DNA of 6,890 nt. Origin: a bacterium. Lineage in GTDB: Bacteria > CBDUZB01 > JAGLHV01. The translations under genes and the position numbers were made by a program. Below, piece after piece: positions 5,431 through 6,890 of this stretch. Each line of letters starts with the position of its first letter. Position 1 is the first letter of the stretch. The stretch spans positions 1 through 6,890 of the forward strand of contig JAGLYT010000086.1 of assembly GCA_023132075.1 (NCBI GenBank), read 5' to 3'. A model generated the notes under the pieces. That model was not told the DNA's origin and ran no database searches. It saw only the letters and a program-made list of their open reading frames with translations.

Positions 5431-6489
5431 TTATTTTAATCTTTTAGTAACTTCCTCAAATATGTCAGGATAAAGTTCCTTGAATTTCTTATCGGAAAAC
5501 AAAAACACTACACCATCAATTATCGGAAACTTGTTACCACACTCATTACAGAAAAATGAAAGATTTTTTTGAGCTAATCTTGATTCTCGTCCATTTTCAA
5601 TACATGAAGGACAAATAAGAAGATCATAAACAGAAATCTCTTCTTTGATACTAACACCTGATTTACAACAAGTCCCGGAAATTACTCCACCGAATAAATA
5701 AGCCAGAATAAACTTTATATAATGTTTTGGATTAAACAATTCCGACTCAATACACCTCATTGATTGTAATTTTACATTTTTCTTCTCGAAAAAACTCAAA
5801 GCCTGTTTCCAAACGCCAATTGGTATTTCATCATTTTCAATAATTCCGTGTTCAACTTCGTTACAGCTCGTCCGGGATAAAAAGTAATCAAATATCTTTC
5901 TGATTTTACTTGAACCCAGTGATTCTTTTAAATATATCTTTTTTCCTTTATATAGATTAAAATGAAGAATCTTTCTGAATGGTTCTTCCTCAAAGAAAAA
6001 ATGGCCACCCGGTGAAAGCACCCTATGGATTTCTTTTACAATCGGGATAGGAGAAAGAAAATGGTGAAGAGTTTCATAACAAAACACAAAAGGAATAGAA
6101 TCGGTCATAAAGGGTAAACTATTTGCGTCACAGCAGATTCTAATCGGAAGTTTGCTTTTATTAAATACCCCCTTATAATAATCACCGCTTTTAAGCATAT
6201 CATAAGAAATATCTACTGCTGCACCAGTACCACCAATTTCATTTTCCAGAACCAATGACCGTTGACATCTTTCTGCGCCAATCTCTATATAAGGAGATAA
6301 GGGAATCCCGCTTTCTTTTAGCAAAGACATCTGCTCAAATGTTTTTTTCATTCTATCACTGAGTATCTTCTCTATACCCTTTGTCTCAAACTCATCATTA
6401 AAAATACATCTTCCCTCCACCTGTTGCTGAACAAGTTTTTTTCTAAATTTAATTTCACCCTTCTGGGATTCAACCGATTGTTGTTTCAT
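5431..6489 (-). CDS. SAM-dependent methyltransferase with C-terminal Trm112-like zinc ribbon
   Basis: This is a 352-residue cytosolic class I methyltransferase of the Methyltransf_11 type; the substrate is not known. After a charged N-terminus (1-65) motif I reads YIEIGAERCQRSL (67-79), with an Ala-Glu-Arg stretch in place of the usual second glycine. AVDISYDML (91-99) carries the ribose-binding Asp93. CDANSLPF (120-127) holds Asp121, which should bind near the adenine. VFCYETLHHF (135-144) and RVLSPGGHFFFEEEP (156-170) are the later core motifs. A long helical insert follows (171-285). The C-terminus has a four-cysteine ribbon, CPSC (293-296) and CNEC (314-317), then FPIIDGVVFLF, which is the shape of Trm112/YcaR-like domains known to bind and activate methyltransferases. 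AAAAGGA (6507-6501) is 11 bases before the ATG. It stands alone behind a promoter, with a dead methyltransferase downstream. Methylation of a small molecule or of a cell-surface sugar intermediate are both possible. Confidence 0.92.
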   Translation of the reverse strand: MKQQSVESQKGEIKFRKKLVQQQVEGRCIFNDEFETKGIEKILSDRMKKTFEQMSLLKESGIPLSPYIEIGAERCQRSLVLENEIGGTGAAVDISYDMLKSGDYYKGVFNKSKLPIRICCDANSLPFMTDSIPFVFCYETLHHFLSPIPIVKEIHRVLSPGGHFFFEEEPFRKILHFNLYKGKKIYLKESLGSSKIRKIFDYFLSRTSCNEVEHGIIENDEIPIGVWKQALSFFEKKNVKLQSMRCIESELFNPKHYIKFILAYLFGGVISGTCCKSGVSIKEEISVYDLLICPSCIENGRESRLAQKNLSFFCNECGNKFPIIDGVVFLFSDKKFKELYPDIFEEVTKRLK

Positions 6490-6854
6490 AATAAACTATT
6501 TCCTTTTATTTGTTATATTTTCCAATTTTTTTTATCTTATCACTTCTTTAATAAAAACTTTTTTTCTAAAAATAAATGGGGCTATTTCCCTGCATTGAAA
6601 AACTGTGCCAAAAGCTATTTAATTATGCTCTAATATAAATTAAATTGTTAGCATAGTCAATAAAAAATCATTGATAATATAAAGAGATAAAATGGGATTT
6701 GTAAAAAGAATTCATCACCTGTACGATAGGCACAGTATCCTTGTGTCCTTAACCTTATTTAAAAAAGTTAAATACTTCCAGTCAGTGTAAAAGAAGTTCG
6801 TCAAAAACAAATTTAGACAGCACAAGACATAATCGTGTAACCGCTAACAAACCA
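6490..6854. other. 365-base AT-rich gap between methyltransferase gene and right-edge gene
   Basis: Apart from the promoter at 6660-6632 and the methyltransferase ribosome binding site, I see no supported gene here on either strand. The longest reading frame with a start is 32 codons on the plus strand (6692-6790), lacking a good ribosome binding site and any family signature. The part 6700-6850 is less AT-rich than the leader and reads like decayed sequence; the minus-strand AGGACACAAGGATA at 6749-6736 resembles a plus-strand stretch at 5392-5405. No convincing terminator follows the right-edge gene. Confidence 0.4.
6632..6660 (-). promoter_or_regulatory. Sigma70-like promoter upstream of the methyltransferase gene
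   Basis: TTGACT (6660-6655) and TATATT (6637-6632) each match the consensus at five of six positions and are separated by exactly 17 bases. Transcription would start near 6625, leaving a leader of about 135 bases before the ATG at 6489. The leader is very AT-rich and shows no recognisable riboswitch or strong hairpin. Confidence 0.5.
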
Positions 6855-6890
6855 TTATTTTTCAGCAACAACCAACATTTCAAAATCTTC
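6855..6890 (-). CDS. C-terminal end of an unidentified protein (partial)
   Basis: Eleven sense codons, EDFEMLVVAEK, lead to TAA at 6857-6855. The stretch reads like the last beta strand and tail of a globular protein. Endings of the form FEMLVVAEK are seen, from memory, on class I SAM-dependent methyltransferases, which would suit the methyltransferase-rich neighbourhood. Eleven residues are too few to name the product, and chance is not excluded. Confidence 0.45.
   Translation of the reverse strand, partial: EDFEMLVVAEK

Noticed and set aside
6692-6790. Plus-strand ORF of 32 codons near the right end.
   Set aside because: No good ribosome binding site, no recognisable family, and it is the only plus-strand candidate in a window where all supported genes are on the minus strand.

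Overview
The window looks like a piece of chromosome from an AT-rich, uncultured bacterium with a Gram-negative type envelope. It encodes a beta-barrel outer-membrane protein of the alginate-export type, a lipoprotein with a clear lipobox, and several secreted or membrane-anchored proteins. The barrel protein closely resembles, by eye, those I associate with Candidatus Omnitrophota, Planctomycetota and similar anaerobic candidate phyla. That assignment is an inference; there is no rRNA or tRNA here to confirm it. Every supported gene lies on the minus strand, so the window is best read from right to left.

Right part (6890 to 4930): the last 11 codons of an unidentified gene enter at the right edge. 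A 365-base AT-rich gap follows, with a good sigma70-like promoter at 6660-6632, leading into a 352-residue SAM-dependent methyltransferase with a Trm112-like zinc ribbon at its C-terminus. Directly downstream is a decayed second methyltransferase (5365-5014). It keeps a start, a ribosome binding site, a readable motif I and a readable motif II, but is broken by two in-frame stops and at least two frame changes.

Middle part (4921 to 2741): a small eight-cysteine YkgJ-type metal-cluster protein, whose ribosome binding site sits in a hairpin, is followed by a 200-base gap with a doubtful 28-codon ORF and a possible decayed repeat. Then come a secreted-loop/membrane protein with a calcium-loop-like cysteine motif and histidine-rich helices, and a single-pass membrane protein of unknown function.

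Left part (2579 to 1): a DUF1801 protein and a YkuD L,D-transpeptidase lipoprotein form a tight pair, the ribosome binding site of the second overlapping the stop of the first. The barrel protein follows behind its own promoter, and its last few codons are cut off by the window edge.

The genes do not form one obvious pathway. The left half is about the cell envelope (porin, peptidoglycan cross-linking, two membrane proteins). The right half holds methyltransferases, one intact and one dead. I found no CRISPR array, tRNA, rRNA, intact mobile element or recognisable defence system.
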